This document shows positions 1 to 8,541 of a DNA stretch of 20,485 nucleotides, piece by piece (position 1 is the first letter of the stretch; each line of letters begins with the position of its first letter). The stretch covers positions 1-20,485 of the forward strand of contig JAURNF010000170.1 of assembly GCA_030830285.1 (NCBI GenBank). Reading direction: 5' to 3'. The translations under genes and the position numbers were made by a program. The notes beneath the pieces were generated by a model that was not told where the DNA came from, made no database searches, and saw nothing but the letters and a program-made list of their open reading frames with translations. The stretch is from Candidatus Kapaibacterium sp. Its GTDB lineage: Bacteria; Bacteroidota; Ignavibacteria; Kapaibacteriales; Kapaibacteriaceae.

Positions 1-831
1 GCAGCAGACGTTTGGCGATCAATGATGCAGAGCGCACCAATGGTGTTGCGCGTCAACCTGCGTCGAGCCAGTCGCGAGCGTGTGCTCCAGCAGCTTCAGT
101 CGGAGGACATCGAATGTACGCTGGGCGCTTTATCACCCGCTGCAATCGTTGTGCATCAGCGTGTGAACTTGATGCAGCATCCGCTGTACCTCAACGGCAT
201 TGTCGAAGTGCAAGACGAGGGCAGTCAGCTCATTGGCTATGCGTGTGCTCCGCAGGAGGGCGATAGCATTCTTGATGCATGCGCGGGAGCTGGAGGCAAA
301 ACGCTTCACCTTGCGGATCTCCAGAACGATCACGGCAACCTTGTTGCGCACGATATTGCGTGGCCGCGACTCAAGGAAGTGTCAAAGCGGGCTGCGCGTG
401 CAGGCGTGCGATCGATTCACGTCGAACACAACGCAACATTCAACCGTCCGCAATTCGATATGGTGGTCGTCGATGCCCCGTGCAGCGGCATGGGCACTGT
501 TCGTCGTTTACCAATGGTCAAGTGGCGACTTCAGCCCGACGTTGCGGCACGTCATGGTGCAAAGCAGCTCGATATTCTCTCGAGCTATTCCAACGCAGTG
601 CGACCAGGCGGTGTGCTCGTCTATGCCACCTGCAGTATTCTGCCAGTTGAAAACGAGCATGTTGTTGCGGCATTCCTTGCTGCGCATCCTGAGTTTGTTG
701 CCGACGATCTTACTCCCATCATGCAGCGCATGGACGTGCAGATACAACCAACGGGCCACACCTTGCAGTGCGACCCGTTGCATCATTCGACAGATGGTTT
801 GTTCGTCGCACGAATGCGACGCAGCGCGTAA
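1..831 (+). CDS. rsmB: 16S rRNA m5C methyltransferase, RsmB/NOL1/NOP2/Sun family (5' partial)
   Basis: This is the catalytic domain of an S-adenosylmethionine-dependent RNA cytosine-C5 methyltransferase, probably the enzyme that modifies 16S rRNA in the cytoplasm. The frame is open to the left edge, so the N-terminal part (in RsmB a NusB-like RNA-binding domain) lies outside. The 276 visible residues compare with about 430 in full RsmB. Counting from the edge, the SAM-binding motif DACAGAGGKT is at residues 92-101, motif IV DAPCSGMG carries Cys161, and motif VI ATCSILPVENE carries Cys211. The two-cysteine arrangement is diagnostic of this family; Cys211 would form the covalent RNA adduct and Cys161 would release it. 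An in-frame ATG at 22 is probably internal, because coding sequence continues upstream of it. The stop lies 4 bp from the stop of the convergent gene. Assignment to RsmB rather than another RsmB/RsmF-type paralogue is likely but not proven without the N terminus. Confidence 0.88.
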   Translation, partial: AADVWRSMMQSAPMVLRVNLRRASRERVLQQLQSEDIECTLGALSPAAIVVHQRVNLMQHPLYLNGIVEVQDEGSQLIGYACAPQEGDSILDACAGAGGKTLHLADLQNDHGNLVAHDIAWPRLKEVSKRAARAGVRSIHVEHNATFNRPQFDMVVVDAPCSGMGTVRRLPMVKWRLQPDVAARHGAKQLDILSSYSNAVRPGGVLVYATCSILPVENEHVVAAFLAAHPEFVADDLTPIMQRMDVQIQPTGHTLQCDPLHHSTDGLFVARMRRSA

Positions 832-835
832 CTGC

Positions 836-3800
836 TTAGCGCGACACGCTGAGTGGCAGTGCAATACGCTGCGCGCCTGCAACAATTTCGATACGGTGCA
901 TACCTGAAGCGCATGCAACCACGTCAACCGGCAGGATGTGCGTACCAGCATTGAGATTCCCAATCACTGATTGCGCGATTCGGCGTCCTTGCAGATCAAC
1001 AATCGTCAGCACAACATCCGTTGATGTACCGAGCGTAACCTTTACGTACACAGATGCCGTTGCTGGTTGTGGACCAACGATCGATGCAAATGCGCCGGAG
1101 ATAGTCGTCTCGCCATCAACACTTGTTGTTGGCGTTACGACAACTTGCGCAACCGAGCTCGACACTGTGCCGCACCCACCGCCTACTTCGCAGAGGTACG
1201 CACCTTCGTCAGACTTCCCAGCTGCTGCAACGCTATACGTCGCAGTAGTGGCACCACTAATTGCTTCGCCGTTCTTCTTCCACTGATATGTCAGATTCGA
1301 ACCCGACGCAACTAATGAGAGTGTGAAGCCCTTCTTCTCTTCAACCGTGACGTTTGATGGTTGCGACGTAATCGCTGTAGGTGTTGCTACAGCAACCGCA
1401 GCTGCAGTTGACGTCACCGCAGGCGCGCATGTTCCCGTTACGATACAGTCGTATGAACCGCTCGATGACGCATCTACCGATGCGATTGTATACGTTGGCT
1501 GTGTTGCATCCTTGATCGCGGTGCCTGCCTTACGCCATTGGTATGTCAGGCCCGGACCTGACGCTTCCACCGAGAGCGACAGCGACTGTCCAACACATGC
1601 GCTTGCGTTTGCAGGCTGACGTGTGATTGCTGGCTTATCCGATACAATGAATGGCGCAAGAAGCTTCGTCTCGTGTCCATGCATCGTTGTTACACGTACA
1701 ACGTAATCACCCAGAGCAATCTTCGGAATCTTCCACTGGTAGTTGCGTCCAAGCACGCTCTTTGCAAGATCGATCCATGCATCCTTACCAAACGGCGCAT
1801 ACTGCACGCGATAACGTACTGTGTCATTCACACCGTTGATTGCCCATGTGATTGGATATGTCTTGTCGATACACAGGACATTACCCTCAACTGGCAGTGT
1901 GAGTTCAATCGTACCGAAAGCAATCTTTCCAACGTATCCCTTCGGACCCGAAGACGCCTTGCCGAAGGTTGAGTCGTGCGTGCGAAGATCTGCCGACGTC
2001 GTGTTCGCAACGTAGAACGGGTAGCCGTACTTGTTGAGCTGGACACCAACAACAGTGTCAGCGAGAAGACCAGTAACGCGTGTTGAATTCACGATTGAAC
2101 CAAGGTTAACCGTGGTCACGAAGCCATCTGTCGGACCCTGCACTGCATCAATAGCACCATCGCCAACCACCGGATAGTCCATCGATGTTGTCGTGCCTGC
2201 GATTGTGATGTTCGAGCTTGTTTCACTCAGGCGCGCAGCATACGGCGAGTCGTCGCCAGAGCCTCCAACGTAGGCACACCCGGAGAGGCTTCCACCGTCG
2301 ACACCCAGCACTGCGTAGAACGCATCTTTGCGTCCGAGATTCGAGGCTGAGAACGAACCCTCAGTAGGCATGTTCGTTGACGTCGTTGCACCAACGATGT
2401 GAATCTTGCCTTTGTCGTCGACCTTTACGAACACACCTTCATCATCCTTGTTCCCGCCGAGCAACGTAGCAAAGCTGTCGTCGTCGGTCTGCGAGAACGC
2501 CATTGATGCATTAAAGCGGATCACAAATGCGTCTGAAGCGCCACCATTGTACGAACGGTCGTACGGGAGGCGTCCTTCCCACGTGGTTGCATAAGCTGGG
2601 ACCGCTTCGAAGTCAGTTGCATTCGTCATACCCGTAAGGATGATGCGGCCCAAGCCATCAAACGCTACCGAGTTGAAGTACTCAAGTCCAGCCTTGCCGT
2701 AATAGCGAGACTGTTGAATTGCTCCTGCAGCATTGAACGTGGCTACGAAACCATCTGTCTGTCCCGCGAGTGTGCGACCAGATGTGAGGTTAACCGTGGC
2801 TGTTCGCGTGCGGTTGCCCTCGCGGTATGTCCACGTAAGAACCGACGTTGCCGGGGCCGTCACCGTCATACCAGTTGTCGACAGCGTGCTACCGCAGATA
2901 ACAATCGTTCCATACTGATCAACATCCACACCACGTGGGATGTCGTCATTGTTGCCACCATGATAAAAGCCGGCACGCAGCTTTGTCAACGTTGAATCGA
3001 ACGAAGCAACGAATGCATCAAGCGACCCCTTGTACGTCTTACCCGTAGCCGATGTTGTTGTTGGGATGTCATTCGAACGCGTCTCGCCAACGATAACGAT
3101 ACCGTTTGCATCTGCCTTCGACATCGCACGAACGCGATCATCACCATTGCCGCCGTAGAACGTATAGCCGAGCACGCGCGTGAGCTGTGCATCACAACGC
3201 ATCACGAACGCATCAAGCAGACCATACCTTGTCTTACGATATGTGCCGAGCGTTTCAGGGTAACTCAAACCGAGCGTAGATCCCGCCACAACAACGTCAC
3301 CATTATTGAGCGTCTCGACACCAGCAACGACGTCGAACTCCGAGCCGCCGATATATGCGCCGTAGACAAACGACGTTGGTGGAGTTGCTTGAATCGCACG
3401 AACATCGTTGCCGCGATCTGCTGCAATCGTCAGCGCTGCGCGAGCGTCAGACGAAACGGCAGAAATCGTCCGCTCGACGCGTCCATCAGCGGTAAGGTCG
3501 AATCGAACCGTTACTCCAGGTGCCACGTTTGGCAGAACCACGCGATCATACGCTGGCGCCATAAGGCCCAACGGATGCGTCGGTGTGAAGTACGTGACCA
3601 TTGTCGTCGGCGAACCAACAACTGGGCGAAGTTCAGGAACACGGCCATTCACAAGGATCGTCTGTGCGGACACCACACCATGAACGTCTTGTTCAGTAAC
3701 AGAGGCCTCCTGGATGGTCACACCAGATGTGGTGATCCAGACCATAGCGCCTGGCTGACGCACCGCGTACAGCACATTCGCAGGCCACTGGCCAACATTG

Positions 3801-3910
3801 GCAACAAAGCCAGCGCCGCGCATCGGCATACGGGTTTCTGTTGCCGTAGCGATTGAGGCCACACAGAGTCCGACCATGACGGCCGAGAGAAGAAGTCGAT
3901 GAAGGGACAT
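836..3910 (-). CDS. Secreted SBBP beta-propeller/Ig-like repeat protein with T9SS-type C-terminal domain
   Basis: This large exported protein (1024 aa from the chosen start) has no enzymatic motif that I recognise. The start at 3910 is chosen because MSLHRLLLSAVMVGLCVASI then makes a clean signal peptide. The frame stays open to 4060, with another ATG at 3934, but the extra residues are Cys/Ser-rich and look non-coding. The N-terminal segment (FVANVGQWP, about residues 25-190) resembles the domain that commonly precedes SBBP repeats. Residues ~195-660 hold repeated YIGG/YGGN-GDD...VxGxT units typical of SBBP beta-propeller repeats. A beta-sandwich follows (~665-755), then two Ig-like domains (~757-840 and ~840-925), each with a YQW core and a SGSYDC or EGAYLC motif. 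The last ~80 residues resemble a T9SS type A sorting domain (VVLTIVDLQGRRI...), but GPQPA replaces the usual YPNP. A surface adhesion or matrix role is inferred. It is transcribed divergently from the sugar operon. Confidence 0.8.
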   Translation of the reverse strand: MSLHRLLLSAVMVGLCVASIATATETRMPMRGAGFVANVGQWPANVLYAVRQPGAMVWITTSGVTIQEASVTEQDVHGVVSAQTILVNGRVPELRPVVGSPTTMVTYFTPTHPLGLMAPAYDRVVLPNVAPGVTVRFDLTADGRVERTISAVSSDARAALTIAADRGNDVRAIQATPPTSFVYGAYIGGSEFDVVAGVETLNNGDVVVAGSTLGLSYPETLGTYRKTRYGLLDAFVMRCDAQLTRVLGYTFYGGNGDDRVRAMSKADANGIVIVGETRSNDIPTTTSATGKTYKGSLDAFVASFDSTLTKLRAGFYHGGNNDDIPRGVDVDQYGTIVICGSTLSTTGMTVTAPATSVLTWTYREGNRTRTATVNLTSGRTLAGQTDGFVATFNAAGAIQQSRYYGKAGLEYFNSVAFDGLGRIILTGMTNATDFEAVPAYATTWEGRLPYDRSYNGGASDAFVIRFNASMAFSQTDDDSFATLLGGNKDDEGVFVKVDDKGKIHIVGATTSTNMPTEGSFSASNLGRKDAFYAVLGVDGGSLSGCAYVGGSGDDSPYAARLSETSSNITIAGTTTSMDYPVVGDGAIDAVQGPTDGFVTTVNLGSIVNSTRVTGLLADTVVGVQLNKYGYPFYVANTTSADLRTHDSTFGKASSGPKGYVGKIAFGTIELTLPVEGNVLCIDKTYPITWAINGVNDTVRYRVQYAPFGKDAWIDLAKSVLGRNYQWKIPKIALGDYVVRVTTMHGHETKLLAPFIVSDKPAITRQPANASACVGQSLSLSVEASGPGLTYQWRKAGTAIKDATQPTYTIASVDASSSGSYDCIVTGTCAPAVTSTAAAVAVATPTAITSQPSNVTVEEKKGFTLSLVASGSNLTYQWKKNGEAISGATTATYSVAAAGKSDEGAYLCEVGGGCGTVSSSVAQVVVTPTTSVDGETTISGAFASIVGPQPATASVYVKVTLGTSTDVVLTIVDLQGRRIAQSVIGNLNAGTHILPVDVVACASGMHRIEIVAGAQRIALPLSVSR

Positions 3911-4142
3911 GAAGGACGAGCAGAAGTGGGACATGAATCGCAGAATGAGATGAATACTCTGTCCACATGAAAGGTTACACAGCAACCGTCGTGAAAGTTT
4001 TCCACACTGACTACTCGAGCAAGTGGAGAACTCCGGAGCTATCCGAGGCCTCTGGAGCAATCAGGCTAGGGTGAATTCTACGTAATATCGCCCTCTGCAC
4101 AGACGCATTTACTCGCTACTCGATACCCCTCAATAGGTGCCT
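3911..4142. promoter_or_regulatory. Divergent intergenic region between the SBBP protein and the sugar operon
   Basis: These 232 bp separate two divergently transcribed genes and should hold both promoters. I cannot assign a -35/-10 pair confidently. TAATAT at 4083-4088 is a possible -10 for the plus-strand operon, but no good -35 lies 17 bp upstream. An imperfect inverted repeat at 4031-4057 is the only obvious structure and is listed separately. There is no convincing small ORF. Confidence 0.4.
4031..4057. repeat. Inverted repeat upstream of the sugar operon (possible operator)
   Basis: CTCCGGAG at 4031-4038 and CTCTGGAG at 4050-4057 can pair over 8 bp with one G-U, around an 11-nt loop; the left arm is itself palindromic. 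It lies about 85 bp before the permease start. It could be an operator for a sugar-responsive regulator or a leader hairpin. There is no U-tract after it, so it is not a terminator. A chance repeat cannot be excluded. Confidence 0.25.
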
Positions 4143-5396
4143 ATGTCCCGCCAGTCTGGACCATTCGCAGCCATGGGGATGCTGTTTTTCATGATTGGGT
4201 TCATCACCTGTCTGAACGACATCCTTGTGCCGCACATGAAGAGCTTGTTTGACCTGAACTACACACAGGCAGCACTCATTCAGTTTTCGTTTTTCACGGC
4301 GTACTTTGTGATCGCCTTTCCGTCGTCGTGGCTCATTTCGCGACTCGGTTACCAGCGATCAATTGTAGTTGGCCTTCTGGTGTCGGCACTCGGCGCGCTC
4401 GCATTCTATCCTGCGTCAATTGCACAATCCTATCCAATGTTTCTCGGCGGGTTGTTTACGCTCGCTGCCGGATTTGCGCTTCTCCAAACAGCAATGAATC
4501 CATACGTCGCAGTGCTTGGTCCACCTGAGCGCAGCTCTGCGCGATTGGTGTTATCACAAGCGTTCAACTCTGTCGGCACAACGATTGCGCCCGTTATTGG
4601 CGCCGTTCTAATCCTCGGCGCGCATGCTCTCGCAACGAGTGAGGTTGCTTCGCTCGCTGTCAGTGACCGCATCGCATACCGCACGTCGCAGTCAGAGTCT
4701 GTCCAGATGCCATACCTCATTCTCACCGGGATGCTTGCACTGCTCGCAATCGTGGTTTCGATGCTGAAGCTTCCGAAGATTAGCGATGTCGAGGGCGATG
4801 AGGAGCGCAATGTGTCATTCTTCGCACCACTGCGCGTGCCACGTCTGTTCAAAGGCGTCATCAGCATCTTCGCCTACGTCGGAGCAGAAGTCGCGATCGG
4901 CTCGTTCATGGTAAACTACCTCTACGAACGCGTAGGGTTGACAGAAGCTTCTGCAGCCCAGTACGTCGCCATGTATTGGGGTGGCGCCATGGTTGGACGA
5001 TTTGTTGGGTCTTACCTCCTCACGCGTCTCGCCCCTGGCAGTCTCCTCGGTGTGATGGCAACCATCAATGTTGTCCTCACGGCCTCTTCAACAATGTTGA
5101 CCGGCATGACCGCAGCGTACGCGCTCGTTACATGCGGATTGTTGAATTCGATCATGTTCGCTACAATCTTCACACTGGCGATTAAGGACCTAGGCGTGAT
5201 GACCAACAAGGGTTCAAGCTGGCTGATCGCGGCAATTCTTGGTGGTGCAATCATACCTGCAGTACAAGGGGCTATCGCGGACCAAACGGGAACACTCGTG
5301 TGGTCGTACCTCCTGCCAACCGTCTGCTACATCTACATCGCGTATTACGGCTTCCTTGGTTCACGACATTCAACAACAACGGAGTCTCGTGCATGA
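4143..5396 (+). CDS. gluP: Sugar permease, MFS superfamily, GluP/FucP type (glucose/galactose:H+ symporter)
   Basis: This inner-membrane transporter of 417 residues has about 12 hydrophobic helices. The N terminus matches the FucP/GluP branch of the major facilitator superfamily: GFITCLNDILVPHMKSLF in helix 1, then AFPSSWLISRLGYQRSI in the helix 2-3 region. The QTAMNPYVAVLGPPERSSAR segment, followed by a QAFNSVGTTIAPVIG helix, is the most characteristic stretch and is shared with glucose/galactose and fucose transporters. ATG 4143 is preferred; an in-frame GTG at 4137 is also possible, and AGG at 4134-4136 could serve as a weak ribosome site for the ATG. Its stop overlaps the susC start (ATGATG), so the two are probably translationally coupled. 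As first gene of the operon it would import the glucose or short sugars released by the downstream hydrolases. Glucose is inferred from context; other hexoses remain possible. Confidence 0.88.
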   Translation: MSRQSGPFAAMGMLFFMIGFITCLNDILVPHMKSLFDLNYTQAALIQFSFFTAYFVIAFPSSWLISRLGYQRSIVVGLLVSALGALAFYPASIAQSYPMFLGGLFTLAAGFALLQTAMNPYVAVLGPPERSSARLVLSQAFNSVGTTIAPVIGAVLILGAHALATSEVASLAVSDRIAYRTSQSESVQMPYLILTGMLALLAIVVSMLKLPKISDVEGDEERNVSFFAPLRVPRLFKGVISIFAYVGAEVAIGSFMVNYLYERVGLTEASAAQYVAMYWGGAMVGRFVGSYLLTRLAPGSLLGVMATINVVLTASSTMLTGMTAAYALVTCGLLNSIMFATIFTLAIKDLGVMTNKGSSWLIAAILGGAIIPAVQGAIADQTGTLVWSYLLPTVCYIYIAYYGFLGSRHSTTTESRA

Positions 5397-8300
5397 TGCA
5401 ACGTTTGATTACGCTTTTTGCAGTACTCATCGCATCATCTGGTTTGGTTCTTGGAGCAGCTACATCGATCACTGGAACCGTGGTTGACGACGCAGGCGAG
5501 GGTATTCGCGGTGCGAGTGTCAAGGTAGCAGGAACCAAGCTTGGTGCCATTACGAAGGCAAAGGGCGCCTTCACAATCATTCTTACCGAACCTACTACAG
5601 TCGTGCTCAATGTGAGCATGGTTGGCTACAAGCCTGCATCGATCACGATCGACAAGGCCCGTCTTGATCAGCCAATCACTATTGCACTCAAGCGCGATCA
5701 GTTGAACCTACAAGAGGCTGTTGTTGTAGGATACGGCACAAAGCAACGGCAGGATCTGACGGGGTCGATCTCTCGCGTTGATGCGAAGGAGATTCAAGCC
5801 AATACATACGGAAACTTCGAGAATGCCATCATGGGTCGTGCACCGGGCGTTCAAGTAATCAACTCCAACGGCATGGCAGGTAGCGCAATGTCGATTCGCG
5901 TTCGGGGCGTTGGTTCATTGACTGCGTCGGGCGAACCGCTCTACGTGATCGACGGTGTGCCGATATCAACCGGCGACTTCGGCGGCAAGGATCGATTGGC
6001 AACGCAAACGAACGCGCTTGCATCAATCAACCCAAACGACATTGAGTCGATTGACATTCTCAAGGATGCCGATGCGGCGGCGATCTATGGATCGCGCGGT
6101 TCGAATGGCGTCGTCATCATCACAACCAAGCGCGGTGCGCAAGGCGGCACGCGATTCGACGTCAACCTGTTCACTGGCACGGCGACAGAAACCAATCGCA
6201 TCAATCTGCTCGACGGTGATGAGTATCGTGCGATGTGGGCCGAGGCTAATCGACAAGACTCGATTGCGCTTTCGATTCTCAAGCCAACGAGTCGCTTTAC
6301 GGCGAAGCCGCTGCCGGGAGCAATGGACCCTGCACTCTACACCAATACAGATTGGCTAGACAAGACGATGCAGACGGGCAACGTGCTTGATGCATCGGTG
6401 TCTGCGACAGGCGGATCATCCTTTGCAACGTTCTTCACCTCGCTTGGCTATCGTGACGAGTCCTCATACGCTGTTGGTAATCGCTTCCAACGCATGAGCG
6501 GCCGCACAAACGTCGAAGTCAATGCAACCGACAATGTCAAACTCGGTGTTAACGTCAACTTGAGCTATACCGACAACGAGCGCGTTCCGTCGGCGTGGGC
6601 AGGTGGTATCGGCGCAGCGCAGTCAAGCGCTCTGCCATACTTCCCGATTTTCAATCCAGACGGGACCTACTTCCAGCCTCAGCGTCCTTGGTATGCGATG
6701 TACAATCCTGTTGCACAGCTCAACGAGAACACATTCAGCAACACGGACAATCGCATCCTTGCAAACCTCTACACGCTCGTGAAGTTGCCATCGAACTTTT
6801 CACTACGCGTGCAAGGGGGCTTGGACCTTTTCAACTTCACAGACCGTCGTTACACGTCGGCCGTTGTGCAGTCGCAAGCAGAAGCGGAATTCCGCAAGGT
6901 TGGCGTTACGAACTGGCTCACGAACGCAACATTGAGCTACGATAACAGCATTTTGCCAGACCTTCAACTTTCTGCGCTTGCTGCAGTTGAAGCACAACGC
7001 TCGGATCAACTCGTCACGGGTCTGAAAGGACGCGAGTTTCCAAGCCCAACGCTGCGCAACCCAACCTCGGCTGCTATCCGCGAGGGCTACTCATTCGAGA
7101 CAGGCTTTAGTTTCTTGTCGTTCATCTCGCGCTGGTCGTTTTCATACCAGCAGAAGTACTTGCTCAACCTCTCAGGTCGCTATGATGGTTCGTCTCGCTT
7201 CGGCGCTGACACGCGGTACGGCTTCTTCCCTGCTGTAGGTGTTGCATGGATCCTCAGCAACGAAGACTTCTTACGTGGCAACGAAGACATTTCGCTCCTG
7301 AAGCTCCGCGCAAGCTATGGCGTCACGGGCAATGCAGACGGAATCGATGACTATCAGTGGCAGGGTACATTCAAAGCTGGAGCTGACTACAATGGCAGTC
7401 CGGGTATTCGACCTGATCGACTAGCAAATCCAAATCTCGGATGGGAGCAAACAGCGCAGCTTGATGTTACTGCAGAGGCGGCATTCTGGGGAGGTCGCAT
7501 GCAGGTAACCACCTCGTTCTACAGCAAAGTGACATCGAATGTTCTGCTCAACGTTGCGGTTCCTGCATCAAGTGGCTTCTCGTCGATCCTCAAGAACGTT
7601 GGCTCATTCGAGAATCGCGGTGTCGAAGTTGTACTCTCTGGCTACCCGATCACGAGCGAGGCATTCACGTGGCGTGCAGATCTCTCCATTGCACACAATC
7701 GCAATGAAGTGCTCGACAATGCGAACCTCCCGCCAGATGCAATCGGCGGTCCGGGTGAGACGCGCATTCTTGTTGGCTATCCTGTTGGCACGTTCTTTAT
7801 CAATCGCTCCGCTGGCGTTCAGTCGCGAACAGATACAATCGTTGTTCAACGTCGTCGCTCGGGCAACAATGTGTCATTCGGCACTGCAGGAGACGATCAA
7901 CGTTGGAATCAGTTCTATGATACGAGCATTGTTGTGTTGGGTGGTTCGCAGCTGTTCTACAACCTAAACGGACGCGTGACTGACATCTATGATCTCAACG
8001 ATCGTGTGCCCCTTGGCAATCCATATCCGACATTCTTTGGTTCGCTTACAAACACGTTTACGTTCTCTGGCTTCGACGTAACTGCGATGATCTACTATCA
8101 GTTCGGCAATCAGATCTACGACGATGCTGCGAAACGTCAAGTTGGCAACCTTGCGTCGAACTTCAACCAGAATCGCGACCTCACGTCACCGCGCTGGCAA
8201 AATGAAGGAGATGTTACGGATGTGCCGCGGTTGTCACTTACGGAGAATTACGACATCAATACAGATCGATTCATCTACGACGGATCGTTCGTACGCCTTC

Positions 8301-8539
8301 GTCAGCTGACCATTGGCTACACACTGCCAACAGATATAGCTGAGAGCATGGGTATGTCTCGCCTGCGCGTCTACGTTACAGGTCAGAATCTGCTGACATG
8401 GACCAAGTACCCAGGATGGGATCCTGAAATCATGCGTGATCAGGATGGTGCGCAAGGACGCAACCTCGGTGCAGGTGTGTCCTATCTCACGCCACCACAG
8501 GCGCGTCAAATGGTTGTTGGTGTAAACGTAGGATTCTGA
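5393..8539 (+). CDS. susC: SusC-like TonB-dependent outer-membrane oligosaccharide transporter
   Basis: This 1048-residue outer-membrane receptor imports oligosaccharides using TonB energy. A signal peptide (residues 1-~22, ending LVLGA) is followed by a carboxypeptidase-regulatory-like beta domain (~25-105, ITGTVVDDAGEGIRGASV). The SusC-type plug junction comes next (LNLQEAVVVGYGTKQRQDLT, from ~104). The plug contains MGRAPGVQV and SIRVRGVGSL, then the SusC signature ending IYGSRGSNGVVIITTKRG. The rest is a 22-strand-type barrel ending QMVVGVNVGF with a terminal Phe. Length and order are normal for SusC. ATG 5393 overlaps the permease stop by 4 bp and has GGAG at 5381-5384, 8 nt upstream; the adjacent ATG at 5396 is equally in frame. 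It forms the import complex with the SusD gene 2 bp downstream. Starch-derived maltooligosaccharides are the likely substrate, given the GH13 and GH31 genes that follow. Confidence 0.95.
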   Translation: MMQRLITLFAVLIASSGLVLGAATSITGTVVDDAGEGIRGASVKVAGTKLGAITKAKGAFTIILTEPTTVVLNVSMVGYKPASITIDKARLDQPITIALKRDQLNLQEAVVVGYGTKQRQDLTGSISRVDAKEIQANTYGNFENAIMGRAPGVQVINSNGMAGSAMSIRVRGVGSLTASGEPLYVIDGVPISTGDFGGKDRLATQTNALASINPNDIESIDILKDADAAAIYGSRGSNGVVIITTKRGAQGGTRFDVNLFTGTATETNRINLLDGDEYRAMWAEANRQDSIALSILKPTSRFTAKPLPGAMDPALYTNTDWLDKTMQTGNVLDASVSATGGSSFATFFTSLGYRDESSYAVGNRFQRMSGRTNVEVNATDNVKLGVNVNLSYTDNERVPSAWAGGIGAAQSSALPYFPIFNPDGTYFQPQRPWYAMYNPVAQLNENTFSNTDNRILANLYTLVKLPSNFSLRVQGGLDLFNFTDRRYTSAVVQSQAEAEFRKVGVTNWLTNATLSYDNSILPDLQLSALAAVEAQRSDQLVTGLKGREFPSPTLRNPTSAAIREGYSFETGFSFLSFISRWSFSYQQKYLLNLSGRYDGSSRFGADTRYGFFPAVGVAWILSNEDFLRGNEDISLLKLRASYGVTGNADGIDDYQWQGTFKAGADYNGSPGIRPDRLANPNLGWEQTAQLDVTAEAAFWGGRMQVTTSFYSKVTSNVLLNVAVPASSGFSSILKNVGSFENRGVEVVLSGYPITSEAFTWRADLSIAHNRNEVLDNANLPPDAIGGPGETRILVGYPVGTFFINRSAGVQSRTDTIVVQRRRSGNNVSFGTAGDDQRWNQFYDTSIVVLGGSQLFYNLNGRVTDIYDLNDRVPLGNPYPTFFGSLTNTFTFSGFDVTAMIYYQFGNQIYDDAAKRQVGNLASNFNQNRDLTSPRWQNEGDVTDVPRLSLTENYDINTDRFIYDGSFVRLRQLTIGYTLPTDIAESMGMSRLRVYVTGQNLLTWTKYPGWDPEIMRDQDGAQGRNLGAGVSYLTPPQARQMVVGVNVGF

Positions 8540-8541
8540 TC

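Noticed and set aside
200..907. Plus-strand ORF of 235 codons over the methyltransferase
   Set aside because: It is a shadow of the RsmB frame, which carries all the family motifs; this frame has shadow-type Cys/Arg/Thr-rich composition.
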